64,000 bases of DNA from Lutibacter sp. B1 (GTDB taxonomy: Bacteria; Bacteroidota; Bacteroidia; Flavobacteriales; Flavobacteriaceae). Below, piece after piece: positions 20,047 to 29,159 of this stretch (position 1 is its first letter; each line of letters starts with the position of its first letter). The notes beneath the pieces are model-generated. The model saw only the letters and a program-made list of their open reading frames with translations, searched no databases and was not told the DNA's origin. A program made the position numbers and the translations under genes. The stretch spans positions 148,408 through 212,407 of the forward strand of contig NZ_JAAZUI010000002.1 of NCBI RefSeq assembly GCF_012524075.1, in the 5' to 3' direction.

Positions 20047-21074
20047 GCCCAATAAAATCATATAAAAATACATTCGTAATACTGTTTATTACACTTATAA
20101 TTATCTTTTTAATTAATATAAGTTTAGGTTCCGTTTACATTCCTTTAAAACAAATTATACTATCATTTTTTGATGGTAATGTTGAAAAAGAAGCATGGAA
20201 ATCTATCATATTACACTACAGATTACCTAAAGCTATAACAGCCATTATTGTTGGTTCCGGGTTATCGATAAGTGGATTGTTAATGCAGACATTGTTTAGA
20301 AATCCTCTTGCCGGTCCGTTTGTATTAGGAATCAGTTCCGGAGCAAGTTTAGGTGTTGCAATTTTAATTTTAGGAGCCTCGTTTTTAGGTGCTAATATTA
20401 CTTCTTATGCTTTTACCAATTGGGGACAAGCAACTGCTGCAAGTATTGGAGCTTTTTTAGTGCTTTCGGCGGTGATATTAGCTGCTCTAAAAGTTAGAAA
20501 TACGATGTCTATTTTAATTATAGGGTTAATGTTTGGCAGCTTAACATCGGCAGTAATAAGTGTATTGGCTTATTTTAGCAGTGCAAACCAATTGCAACAA
20601 TATTTATTTTGGAGTTTTGGTAGTTTAGGAAATTTAAGTTGGAAAGAAATTTTAGCATTGTTAATCGTTTATTTTATAGGAATTGTTTTAGTTGTTTTAA
20701 TAATAAAACCCTTAAACAGTTTATTATTAGGTGAAAATTATGCTAAAAGTATGGGTGTTAATGTAAAACGAACAAGAAATATAACATTAATTGCTACCAG
20801 TTTATTAACAGGTGTAATTACTGCTTTTTCAGGTCCTATTGCTTTTATTGGTTTAGCTGTTCCTCATTTAACAAAGCTTCTTTTTACAACCTCAAACCAT
20901 AAAACTTTATTACCTGCTGTTGCTGTAAGCGGAGCAATAATTATGTTAATTTGCGATAGTATTTCACAATTACCAAGCAGTGAATATACTTTACCCATAA
21001 ATGCCATCACATCTTTATTTGGAGCACCCATAATTATTTGGCTATTAGTTAGAAAACGTAAAATAAATTATTAA
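20040..21074 (+). CDS. FecCD-family ABC transporter permease
   Basis: 344 residues, about nine or ten hydrophobic helices, with the family pattern [36 protein letters not shown] and [15 protein letters not shown]. Members import iron-siderophore, heme or cobalamin across the inner membrane. The apparent start is TTG overlapping the rdgB stop by 7 bp. The ATPase follows with no gap. No periplasmic binding protein is present, so the ligand is unknown. Confidence 0.9.
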   Translation: MVSPIKSYKNTFVILFITLIIIFLINISLGSVYIPLKQIILSFFDGNVEKEAWKSIILHYRLPKAITAIIVGSGLSISGLLMQTLFRNPLAGPFVLGISSGASLGVAILILGASFLGANITSYAFTNWGQATAASIGAFLVLSAVILAALKVRNTMSILIIGLMFGSLTSAVISVLAYFSSANQLQQYLFWSFGSLGNLSWKEILALLIVYFIGIVLVVLIIKPLNSLLLGENYAKSMGVNVKRTRNITLIATSLLTGVITAFSGPIAFIGLAVPHLTKLLFTTSNHKTLLPAVAVSGAIIMLICDSISQLPSSEYTLPINAITSLFGAPIIIWLLVRKRKINY

Positions 21075-21869
21075 TTGAGTACACTACATAAACATATAAT
21101 TAAAACTTCAAATTTAAGTATTGGCTACGCTTCTAAAAAGAAGAAAAATACTATTGCCAGTAATTTAAATATTGAATTAACCAAGGGGAAATTAGTTTGT
21201 TTATTGGGTAAAAATGGTATTGGTAAATCTACTTTATTAAGAACATTAACCAAAGTTCAACCTGCTTTGAGTGGTGAAATTTTCATAAATGATTGTAATT
21301 TAAAAGATTTAAATAACCTTGAATTATCAAAATCTCTCAGTTTGGTTTTAACTGAGCGTTTACCGGAAAATAATTTATCGGTATACGAATTAGTGGCTTT
21401 AGGACGCCAACCTTATACAAATTGGGTAGGAACTTTAACTGAAAAGGATTTGCATTTTATAAAAACTGCTTTTGAGCAAACAAACACCACTCATTTAATC
21501 AAAACCAAATATTATGAATTAAGTGATGGTCAGTTACAAAAAATATTAATTGCCCGAGCTTTAGCCCAAAATACCGATATTATTGTTTTAGATGAACCAA
21601 CGGCTCATTTAGATTTACATCATACCATTGAAACTTTTGCATTGTTAAAAAAATTAGCTTCAGAATTTAATAAAACTATTATTGTTTCAACTCATGAAGT
21701 TAATTTAGCACTTCAATTAGCCGATGAACTTTGGCTAATGACCCCTTCTAATTTTATTTCAGGAGAAACAGAAAAACTGATTGTTAATAATGATTTAGAT
21801 ACACTTTTTGATTCCAATTTAATTAGTTTTAATAAAACTTTAAAACAATTCACAATCTTAAAATCCTAA
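21075..21869 (+). CDS. ABC transporter ATP-binding protein (FecE/BtuD-like)
   Basis: 264 residues, ATPase partner of the preceding permease, starting at TTG directly after its stop. Walker A is GKNGIGKST, the signature is LSDGQ rather than LSGGQ, and Walker B is IIVLDEPTAHLD with the H-loop in STHEVN. The LSDGQ form is common in iron/heme/B12 importers. Substrate is probably a siderophore, heme or corrinoid. Confidence 0.9.
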   Translation: MSTLHKHIIKTSNLSIGYASKKKKNTIASNLNIELTKGKLVCLLGKNGIGKSTLLRTLTKVQPALSGEIFINDCNLKDLNNLELSKSLSLVLTERLPENNLSVYELVALGRQPYTNWVGTLTEKDLHFIKTAFEQTNTTHLIKTKYYELSDGQLQKILIARALAQNTDIIVLDEPTAHLDLHHTIETFALLKKLASEFNKTIIVSTHEVNLALQLADELWLMTPSNFISGETEKLIVNNDLDTLFDSNLISFNKTLKQFTILKS

Positions 21870-21905
21870 CTTATTTAATATATTTGGGAAATTTTAAATT
21901 TTAAA

Positions 21906-22928
21906 ATGAAAAAAATCTTATTATTTACTGCTTTAGCCCTTATTATTAGCTGTAGCAGTAGTAAAAATACTGCTCATAATATTTCAAAAAATCCTGTTTT
22001 AAATACTATAAACGCTACAGTATTTGCAAACTCCATAACACCTGCCGATTTAAAAAAACATCTTTATATACTAGCTTCAGATGATTTTGAAGGAAGAAAT
22101 ACAGGTGAACCAGGGCAAAAAAAAGCTGCTGATTATATAAAAGACTTCTATATCTCTCAAAATATTCCATCACCTTATGGAGGAGAAGATTATTTTCAAA
22201 GCATTCCTACTGAACATTTAAAACCGAAATTAAAACCTTCAGAAAATGTTGTTGCATTTATTAAAGGAACTGAAAAACCGGAGGAAGTTGTGGTAATTTC
22301 TGCTCATTACGACCACCTTGGAACAAAAAATGATAAAATATACAACGGTGCCGATGATGATGGCTCCGGCACAGTTGCTGTAATGGAAATTGCAAAAGCC
22401 TTTCAAAAAGCAACTAATTCGGGTTATGGTCCAAAAAGGTCTATTCTTTTTTTACATGTAACAGGTGAAGAAAAAGGATTATTAGGCTCTAAATACTATA
22501 CAAACTTTCCTATATTTCCGTTAGAAAAAACAGTTACAAATTTAAATATTGATATGATTGGCAGAGTTGACAATGCTCACCAAGATAATCCAAATTATGT
22601 GTATGTTATTGGATCGGACAAACTTAGTACAGAATTACACAACATTTCTGAAAAGATTAATGCTACGTATACAAATTTGAATTTAGATTATACTTATAAT
22701 GATGATGAAGATCCTAATCGTTTTTATTATCGATCAGACCATTACAATTTTGCTAAAAATAATATTCCCATCATTTTTTATTTTAACGGAACTCATGACG
22801 ATTACCATAAACCTACTGATACGCCGGATAAAATTGACTATGAATTATTAGCTAAAAGAACACAACTGGTTTTTTATACAGCTTGGGAAGTAGCTAATAG
22901 AGAACAAAGAATAATTGTTGATAAGTAA
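21906..22928 (+). CDS. M28-family peptidase lipoprotein
   Basis: 340 residues. A lipoprotein signal (MKKILLFTALALIISC) anchors it in the envelope. The di-zinc aminopeptidase residues are visible: SAHYDHLG, NGADDDGSG, HVTGEEKGLLGS, NIDMIGR and GTHDDYHKPTDT. The family removes N-terminal residues from peptides. A TATATTTG -7-like element at 21879-21886 gives it its own likely promoter. Confidence 0.92.
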   Translation: MKKILLFTALALIISCSSSKNTAHNISKNPVLNTINATVFANSITPADLKKHLYILASDDFEGRNTGEPGQKKAADYIKDFYISQNIPSPYGGEDYFQSIPTEHLKPKLKPSENVVAFIKGTEKPEEVVVISAHYDHLGTKNDKIYNGADDDGSGTVAVMEIAKAFQKATNSGYGPKRSILFLHVTGEEKGLLGSKYYTNFPIFPLEKTVTNLNIDMIGRVDNAHQDNPNYVYVIGSDKLSTELHNISEKINATYTNLNLDYTYNDDEDPNRFYYRSDHYNFAKNNIPIIFYFNGTHDDYHKPTDTPDKIDYELLAKRTQLVFYTAWEVANREQRIIVDK

Positions 22929-22947
22929 AATTTACCTGCCTTATTTT

Positions 22948-23952
22948 TTAATGCAATATTTTAAACATTAATTCTTTTAAAATATCACCTACCGGTAGTG
23001 CATTTGCTCCTACTCCTTTACTTTTAACATCAGCCTCACGTAAAAAAGCAATTATTTGTGAAACTTTTTTCATAGGATAGTTCTTAGCGGCCACAGCATA
23101 ATCTGACACAAAAAACGGATTTACTCCTAAAGCTTTTGCAACACTATTTTTCGATTTATCTTTTAAACTATGGTATATAAGCATTTGCGTAAAAAAACTA
23201 TTCAAAAGTGAAATAGTCATAACAATAGGATTTGATTTTTGATTTTGAGCAAAATAATTAATAATCTTATTCACTTTTAACACATTACGTTCACCTATTG
23301 CTTTTCGTAATTCAAAATTATTATAATCTTTACTAATACCAATATTCTCTTCAATATCTTTTGGAGTAATTGTAGATTGTTTTGGTAAAATAACCATCAA
23401 TTTGTCTAGTTCATTACTAATTTTACTTAAATCAGTACCTAAAAATTCAACTAGCATAATCGCAGCCTTGTTATCAATTTTATAATTTTTACCGGCTAAA
23501 ACTCTTCTAATCCAATCTGCTACCTGATTTTCATATAGTTTTTTACTTTCGTAAACCAATCCAACATCTTGGATAGTTTTGTATAATTTTTTTCGTTTAT
23601 CTATAGTTTTATACTTGTAACAAATTACTAAAACTGTTGAAGGCTGTGGATTCTCGGCGTATGAAGTTAATTTATCAATAGTCCGTGACAACTCTTGGGC
23701 TTCTTTAATAATTACAACCTGCTTTTCTGCCATTATTGGAAATCGTTTGGCATTGTCAACAATATCCTCAATTGTCACATCTCTTCCGTACAAAACCATT
23801 TGATTAAAGCCTTTTTCTTCTTCAGTAAGCACATTGTCTTCAATAAATTCTGAAATTTTATCAATATAATATGGTTCTTCACCCATTAAAAAATAAATAG
23901 GTTTTATTTGTCCATTTTTAATATCAGAAACTATTTTGGTAACGTCACTCAT
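22948..23952 (-). CDS. holA: DNA polymerase III delta subunit
   Basis: Clamp-loader subunit that opens the beta clamp. 334 residues, the family length, with the N-terminal YFLMGEEPYYIDKI, the KRFPIMAEKQVVIIKEAQEL block and the C-terminal helical collar. It faces the HsdR-N protein across a 29-bp divergent gap. Confidence 0.9.
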   Translation of the reverse strand: MSDVTKIVSDIKNGQIKPIYFLMGEEPYYIDKISEFIEDNVLTEEEKGFNQMVLYGRDVTIEDIVDNAKRFPIMAEKQVVIIKEAQELSRTIDKLTSYAENPQPSTVLVICYKYKTIDKRKKLYKTIQDVGLVYESKKLYENQVADWIRRVLAGKNYKIDNKAAIMLVEFLGTDLSKISNELDKLMVILPKQSTITPKDIEENIGISKDYNNFELRKAIGERNVLKVNKIINYFAQNQKSNPIVMTISLLNSFFTQMLIYHSLKDKSKNSVAKALGVNPFFVSDYAVAAKNYPMKKVSQIIAFLREADVKSKGVGANALPVGDILKELMFKILH

Positions 23953-23981
23953 TTATAAAAAAAAATTAGCATTTTTGCTGT

Positions 23982-24431
23982 ATGCAGTTATTGAATTTAC
24001 CTACATATAAGTTCAAAATCAAAAGTAGCGAAAATAAGTATTTTATTTTTGATATTGTGCGAAAAAAATATGTTAGCCTAACACCTGAAGAATGGGTTCG
24101 CCAACATATAATACATTATTTGATTGAAGAAAAAAAGTACCCGATTTCTCTAATAGCTATTGAAAAACAACTTACCATAAACAAATTAACAAAGCGTACC
24201 GATATTTTAGTTTTTAATACCGATGGTTTACCTCATATTATTGTTGAATGCAAATCGCCCTCCGTAAAAATAACACAAGAATCATTTGACCAAATTGCTA
24301 GATATAATTTAAAATTAGAAGCAACATACTTACTAGTAACCAACGGTTTAGAACATTTTCACTGTTATATGGATACTATTAAAGAACAATATATTTTTTT
24401 AGAAAGTATACCCAATTACACACATGATTAA
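23982..24431 (+). CDS. Stand-alone HsdR-N-type (type I restriction N-terminal) nuclease-like protein
   Basis: 149 residues. It carries the N-terminal domain of type I restriction R subunits but no helicase or other Hsd part. The PD-(D/E)XK core is intact: RTDILVF with D74 and VECKSP with E89 and K91. Also visible are EEWVRQHIIHYL and the C-terminal YLLVTNG. No methylase or specificity subunit is nearby, so it is unlikely to be a working restriction system. Its pairing with holA may point to DNA repair or replication, which is inference. Confidence 0.82.
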   Translation: MQLLNLPTYKFKIKSSENKYFIFDIVRKKYVSLTPEEWVRQHIIHYLIEEKKYPISLIAIEKQLTINKLTKRTDILVFNTDGLPHIIVECKSPSVKITQESFDQIARYNLKLEATYLLVTNGLEHFHCYMDTIKEQYIFLESIPNYTHD

Positions 24432-24464
24432 AAAAATAGTTCCTTTTTATTAACGATTTTAAAG

Positions 24465-24472
24465 TAAGTTTG
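24465..24472 (+). promoter_or_regulatory. -7 element close to the GT2 start codon
   Basis: TAAGTTTG matches TAnnTTTG. The GTG start follows after only 5 bp, so the mRNA would be leaderless or nearly so if this is the promoter. No clear -33 TTG was found. Confidence 0.4.
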
Positions 24473-24477
24473 CAAAC

Positions 24478-25485
24478 GTGAAAACAGCCATTGTAATATT
24501 AAACTGGAACGGAAAACAATTATTGGAAAAATTTATTCCTTCAATTATAGAAAACAGTAACTTAGAAAATGTTACTGTTTATATTGCCGACAACGCTTCA
24601 ACTGATGATTCTATAGCATTTATTCAACAAAATTATTCCACTATTAAAATTGTTAAAAATGAAGTGAATGGAGGTTATGCAAAAGGGTATAATGATGCTT
24701 TAAAAAATATAAATGCTGATATTTATGCATTGGTAAATTCTGATATTGAAGTTACTAAAAATTGGCTTTCACCAATTATCTCAACTTTTGAAAATGAACC
24801 AAATACTGCCATAATTCAACCTAAAATATTAGATTATAAAAACAAATCTTTATTTGAATATGCCGGAGCCGGCGGTGGATTCATTGATAAATTTGGATAT
24901 CCTTTTTGTAGAGGAAGAATTTTTTCGAATTTAGAAGAAGACCATCAGCAATATAACGATGCAACAACTATTTTTTGGGCATCGGGTGCTTGCTTTTTTA
25001 TTCGTTCTTCAGTTTTTCATCAACTTCATGGTTTTGATGAAGATTATTTTGCACATCAAGAAGAAATTGATTTATGTTGGAGAGTTCAAAATTTAAACTA
25101 CGTCATTAAATATGTAGGATTATCAACAGTTTATCATGTTGGTGGTGCTACTTTAAAAGAAGCTAACCCAAGAAAAACTTTTTTAAATTTTAGAAACAGC
25201 TTATTTACTTTGGTAAAAAACTTGCCTAAAAAATCGTTATTCTCAATAATCTTTACTCGTTTAATTTTGGACGGAATAGCAGGAATTAAATTTTTATTGG
25301 AATTTAGACCTATACATACTTTCGCCATCATTAGAGCTCATTTTAGCTTTTATCACTTTTTACCTAAAATGCTAAAAAAACGTAAAATTATAGCACCTAA
25401 AAACGACTACTATTTAACAAAAAGTATTGTTTGGCACTATTTTGTACTCAATAAAAAAGTTTTTAAAGAGATTCAAAAACATTAG
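24478..25485 (+). CDS. Glycosyltransferase family 2
   Basis: 335 residues with the GT-A fold: VILNWNGKQLLEKF at the N-terminus, ADNASTDDS, the metal-binding VNSDIEV and the catalytic region HQEEIDLCWR. Resembles rhamnosyltransferase-like GT2 enzymes used in cell-surface polysaccharides. Start is GTG; a strong -7-like element ends only 5 bp upstream. No other polysaccharide genes adjoin it. Confidence 0.88.
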   Translation: MKTAIVILNWNGKQLLEKFIPSIIENSNLENVTVYIADNASTDDSIAFIQQNYSTIKIVKNEVNGGYAKGYNDALKNINADIYALVNSDIEVTKNWLSPIISTFENEPNTAIIQPKILDYKNKSLFEYAGAGGGFIDKFGYPFCRGRIFSNLEEDHQQYNDATTIFWASGACFFIRSSVFHQLHGFDEDYFAHQEEIDLCWRVQNLNYVIKYVGLSTVYHVGGATLKEANPRKTFLNFRNSLFTLVKNLPKKSLFSIIFTRLILDGIAGIKFLLEFRPIHTFAIIRAHFSFYHFLPKMLKKRKIIAPKNDYYLTKSIVWHYFVLNKKVFKEIQKH

Positions 25486-25489
25486 ACTA

Positions 25490-26110
25490 CTATAAATCTT
25501 CTACACTTCCTTTACCTTCACGTAAAACGGTTATTTCACCTTCAGACAAATCAATAACAGTAGACGGTATATTTCCTCCATAACCACCATCAATAACCAA
25601 ATCTACTTTGTTTTCCCATTTTTCAAAAATAAGTTCCGGATCGGTAGTGTATTCTAACAAATCATCTTCATCATATATTGATGTAGAAACTATTGGGTTT
25701 CCTAACCTTTTCACCAATTCTCTAACAATATTATTATCAGGAATTCTAATACCTACCGTTTTTTTATTTTTAAAAGCTTTAGGTAAATTATTATTACCCG
25801 GTAATACAAATGTATACGGTCCCGGTAAAGCTCTTTTTAATATTTTATAGGTTGGTGTATCAATTTGTTTTACATAATCTGACAGATTACTTAAATCGTA
25901 ACAAATAAATGAGAAATTTGCTTTTTCTAATTTAATACCCTTTATTTTAGCAACTTTTTCCATTGCTTTCATATTGGTAATATCACAACCAATACCATAA
26001 ACAGTATCTGTTGGATAAATAATTAAACCTCCCTTTTTTAAAACCTCAACCACTTTGTTTAACTCACGTTCGTTGGGATTTTCTTCAAATAATTTAACTA
26101 ATTGTGCCAT
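25490..26110 (-). CDS. Sua5/YciO/YrdC-family protein, YciO-like
   Basis: 206 residues, YrdC fold, with IIYPTDTVYGIGCD near residue 30. Family members of the TsaC/Sua5 branch make threonylcarbamoyl-AMP for tRNA t6A. Here the usual KxR and SxN signatures are not evident (KIKGIKLEKANFSF and VSTSIYDEDD), which fits the YciO branch, whose role is less clear. Call it a family member, not a confirmed t6A enzyme. Confidence 0.82.
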   Translation of the reverse strand: MAQLVKLFEENPNERELNKVVEVLKKGGLIIYPTDTVYGIGCDITNMKAMEKVAKIKGIKLEKANFSFICYDLSNLSDYVKQIDTPTYKILKRALPGPYTFVLPGNNNLPKAFKNKKTVGIRIPDNNIVRELVKRLGNPIVSTSIYDEDDLLEYTTDPELIFEKWENKVDLVIDGGYGGNIPSTVIDLSEGEITVLREGKGSVEDL

Positions 26111-26156
26111 ACATCATCATTTTATGTTTAAAACAAATATAATTTATTTTAAAATG

Positions 26157-26184
26157 AAAAAACCTGCTTAAGCAGGTTTTCTTA
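26157..26184 (-). terminator. Intrinsic terminator of the two-component operon
   Basis: Palindrome AAAACCTGCTT / AAGCAGGTTTT with T-rich flank on the leftward side, downstream of the response regulator stop. Confidence 0.8.
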
Positions 26185-26210
26185 TGATATACTATTTATT
26201 AAATTATTTA

Positions 26211-26909
26211 TTATGATTTTTCAATCAATCTAAAGCCTTCACCATGTATATTGAGTATTTCAACATTTTCATCTTCTTTTAAATACTTTCTAAGTTTTGC
26301 AATGTAAACGTCCATACTTCTAGAGGTAAAATAATTATCGTCTCTCCAAATTTTTGTTAAGGCTAATTCTCTTGGCATTAAATCATTTTTATGACTGGCC
26401 AGCATTTTTAACAATTTACTTTCTTTTGGAGAAAGTTTTTGAGGCTCTTTACCATCAAATGTTAAATGACGTAATTTTGAATTAAACTCAAATTTACCAA
26501 TTTTAAACTCAAACGTATCTTCTTCAACAGTTTGCCCTGTTTCCTTACGTTGCAGTATTGCCTTAATTTTATACAATAACACTTCAGAATCAAAAGGTTT
26601 GTATAAATAATCATCGGCACCGGATTGATATCCTTTTAACACATCTTCTTTCATAGTTTTAGCAGTTAAAAATATAATTGGCACTTCAGAATTTGTTGCT
26701 CTTATATCTTTTGCTAATGAAAATCCATCTTTACGTGGCATCATAACGTCTAAAATACATAAATCAAATTCATCATTTTTAAACATTATCAATCCTTCCA
26801 AACCATCTTTAGCAAGGGTAACTCTATAATCATTTAACGATAAGTAATCTTTTAAAACGGTTCCAAAATTAGGATCGTCTTCAACCAGTAAAATTCTATT
26901 ATTTTCCAT
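26211..26909 (-). CDS. OmpR-family response regulator (RprY-like)
   Basis: 232 residues: receiver domain (about 1-120) with the acidic pair VEDD, phospho-acceptor Asp in CILDVMMPRKDG and the conserved YKPF lysine, then a winged-helix DNA-binding domain (about 130-230, LSPKESKLLKMLA). It sits 9 bp downstream of the sensor kinase and is its cognate partner. The pair resembles Bacteroides RprXY. Target genes unknown. Confidence 0.92.
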   Translation of the reverse strand: MENNRILLVEDDPNFGTVLKDYLSLNDYRVTLAKDGLEGLIMFKNDEFDLCILDVMMPRKDGFSLAKDIRATNSEVPIIFLTAKTMKEDVLKGYQSGADDYLYKPFDSEVLLYKIKAILQRKETGQTVEEDTFEFKIGKFEFNSKLRHLTFDGKEPQKLSPKESKLLKMLASHKNDLMPRELALTKIWRDDNYFTSRSMDVYIAKLRKYLKEDENVEILNIHGEGFRLIEKS

Positions 26910-26918
26910 ATTTTTATT

Positions 26919-28475
26919 TTAAATTAAAGGTAATTTAATTATGAAAGTACTTCCAACTCCTTTCTCACTTTCAACATATACATCACCTTGATGAATCTCT
27001 ATTATTTTTTTTACATATGAAAGTCCTAAACCGTGACCTTTCACATTATGAATATTGCCTCTTTCTTCTCTATAAAACTTTTTAAATACGTGTTTTTGAA
27101 CATTCTTTGTCATACCAATTCCCTGATCTTTTATCTGGATGACAATGTTTTTACTTGTATTTTCTGTGATAATATCAATTTTTGGAGAGTTATTTGAATA
27201 TTTTATAGCATTATCCAATATATTTACTATAACGTTAGTAAAATGAAATTGATTGCCTAAAATCTCGGTTATTCCTGCATTAAAATGCATTTTTATATAA
27301 CCTCCTCTATTTTTAATAATCAACTCAACATGTGTAACAGCCTCTTCAATTATATCGTGTACATCAATCTTTTCTTTTGTTACATCTAATTGATTTTTTT
27401 CGAGCTTAGAAATTCTTAATACATTTTCAACCTGCGCATGCATTCTTTTATTTTCTTCACGAATCATTGCAACATACCTCTGTACTTTATCTTTATCTTC
27501 TATTATTTTAGGATTTTTAATTGCATCTAGCGCTAAATTTATGGTTGCAATTGGTGTTTTAAATTCATGCGTCATATTGTTTATAAAATCCGTTTTAATC
27601 TCAGAGATTTGTTTCTGCCTTATTAACTGATATAACGCACTTACAAAAGCTAAAATTATAATTAGAATAAAAAAAGCCGATAAAACCAATATTTTTGTTA
27701 TTGAAGAAAGAATAAAGTTCTTTTTCTCCGGAAAAGTTACAAATAATTGATAATTACTATTTCCATTCGCATCGGCAAACATTGGTACTTTATAACTTTT
27801 ACCTTCTTCTTTTCTAAAATAACCCGATTTTACTTGAGTTGCCAAACCATTACTATAAATACCGTATTTAAAATTGGTATTTATTCCTCTGCTACTCAAC
27901 TCTTTTTCCAAACTCATTGTAATCTCTTGATTACTAACTCTTTTATGAATAGGTAACTTACTTGTATACTGATCGAATACTCTTTCTAAATATGATTTTT
28001 CAGCACCTTCAAATCTACCCATTTTAATAAACTTTTCTTCCGGCGGATTTGTAGCGTCTAATAAATTATCTTTAGTAATTACAATTTCTTCTTTACTAAA
28101 AATCTCTCTAAAATCAATAGTATCATTTTCAAAGAACTCGGTTGGGACTTTATAATTTGCTTCTATAATACTTTGAGAATATGTGAAACGCTCATTATTT
28201 ACTGTATCAATTTTCTCAAAAATAAATTTACTGACATCAGAAGCTTTTAATTTTTCTCCCTCTTTATAAATATCTAAAAGTTTATGATAAAATTCATCAA
28301 ACTCTCTTTGTTTTATATCTTCAGAAACCTTTGCTAATGCAAATCTGACATTCGATGTAAATTGCCCTTCTGTAATTTGTATCGTATTTTTAATCCAAAA
28401 TACCTGAACAGTAATTATGCCTATTAAGGCAACACTCATTAATACAATGATGAGCAAAAAAAACCTCTTCCCCAT
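26919..28475 (-). CDS. Sensor histidine kinase (RprX-like)
   Basis: 518 residues: N-terminal membrane helix (about 5-27), a periplasmic sensor region of about 220 residues, a second membrane helix (about 258-285), then the kinase core. The phospho-acceptor H-box is NNMTHEFKTPIATI, the N-box is NILDNAIKYS, and the G-boxes are DQGIGM and GHGLGLSYVKK. Signal unknown. Partner regulator is immediately downstream. Confidence 0.93.
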   Translation of the reverse strand: MGKRFFLLIIVLMSVALIGIITVQVFWIKNTIQITEGQFTSNVRFALAKVSEDIKQREFDEFYHKLLDIYKEGEKLKASDVSKFIFEKIDTVNNERFTYSQSIIEANYKVPTEFFENDTIDFREIFSKEEIVITKDNLLDATNPPEEKFIKMGRFEGAEKSYLERVFDQYTSKLPIHKRVSNQEITMSLEKELSSRGINTNFKYGIYSNGLATQVKSGYFRKEEGKSYKVPMFADANGNSNYQLFVTFPEKKNFILSSITKILVLSAFFILIIILAFVSALYQLIRQKQISEIKTDFINNMTHEFKTPIATINLALDAIKNPKIIEDKDKVQRYVAMIREENKRMHAQVENVLRISKLEKNQLDVTKEKIDVHDIIEEAVTHVELIIKNRGGYIKMHFNAGITEILGNQFHFTNVIVNILDNAIKYSNNSPKIDIITENTSKNIVIQIKDQGIGMTKNVQKHVFKKFYREERGNIHNVKGHGLGLSYVKKIIEIHQGDVYVESEKGVGSTFIIKLPLI

Positions 28476-28571
28476 TATTCAAAATTAAACTTTTAACAGC
28501 AAACGTATTACTTTTTAACGCAGATTAACAAAATATATAATTTTTTAACAATTTATTAAGAATATATCTAT

Positions 28572-29159
28572 TTATGAATTAAAATCAACAACCAAGTTAT
28601 AAATAGTTTTTACCTGTTGTTCAGTACTTTTTAAATCACTATTAACAATAACAAAATCAGCCTCTTTAATCTTAAAATCATCATTTAGTTGATTGTTCAT
28701 TCTCTCTAAAATTTGCTTTTTGGAAACATTATCACGTTTTATTATTCTTTTAATTTTATCATTAAAATCAGCTGTAACTGTAATAATAAAATCGCACATT
28801 TTATCTGTTCCGCTCTCAAATAGAATTGCAGATTCATACATTATAAAATCTGCAAATGAATTAGCTATAAAGTTAGTAAAATGTTCCTTTACTTTTGGAT
28901 GAACCAAATTATTTAAAGCACTTAATTTTTCTTTATCATTAAATACTATTGAGGCTATAAAAGCTCTGTTCAATTCTCCATTACTATAAGAACTGTCTTC
29001 AAATAAATTTTTAATTTGCGACACCAACTCTACATCATTTTTCATTAATTTTTTTGCTTCAATATCAGCTATGTAAGCCTTTACACCAAGCTCTTCAAAC
29101 ATTTTAAGCACTGTAGATTTTCCACTACCAATTCCGCCTGTTAAACCAATTATTTTCAT
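28572..29159 (-). CDS. coaE: Dephospho-CoA kinase
   Basis: Final step of coenzyme A synthesis. 195 residues; P-loop GLTGGIGSGKST, then GVKAYIADIEAKKLM and the C-terminal NNQLNDDFKIKEADFVIVN block. Overlaps the YbbR-domain gene by 4 bp, being the last gene of the leftward cluster nusB-DUF1573-yajC-ybbR-coaE. Confidence 0.95.
   Translation of the reverse strand: MKIIGLTGGIGSGKSTVLKMFEELGVKAYIADIEAKKLMKNDVELVSQIKNLFEDSSYSNGELNRAFIASIVFNDKEKLSALNNLVHPKVKEHFTNFIANSFADFIMYESAILFESGTDKMCDFIITVTADFNDKIKRIIKRDNVSKKQILERMNNQLNDDFKIKEADFVIVNSDLKSTEQQVKTIYNLVVDFNS

Noticed and set aside
23982..24431. Type I restriction system
   Set aside because: Only the HsdR N-terminal domain is present; no helicase, methylase or specificity subunit nearby.
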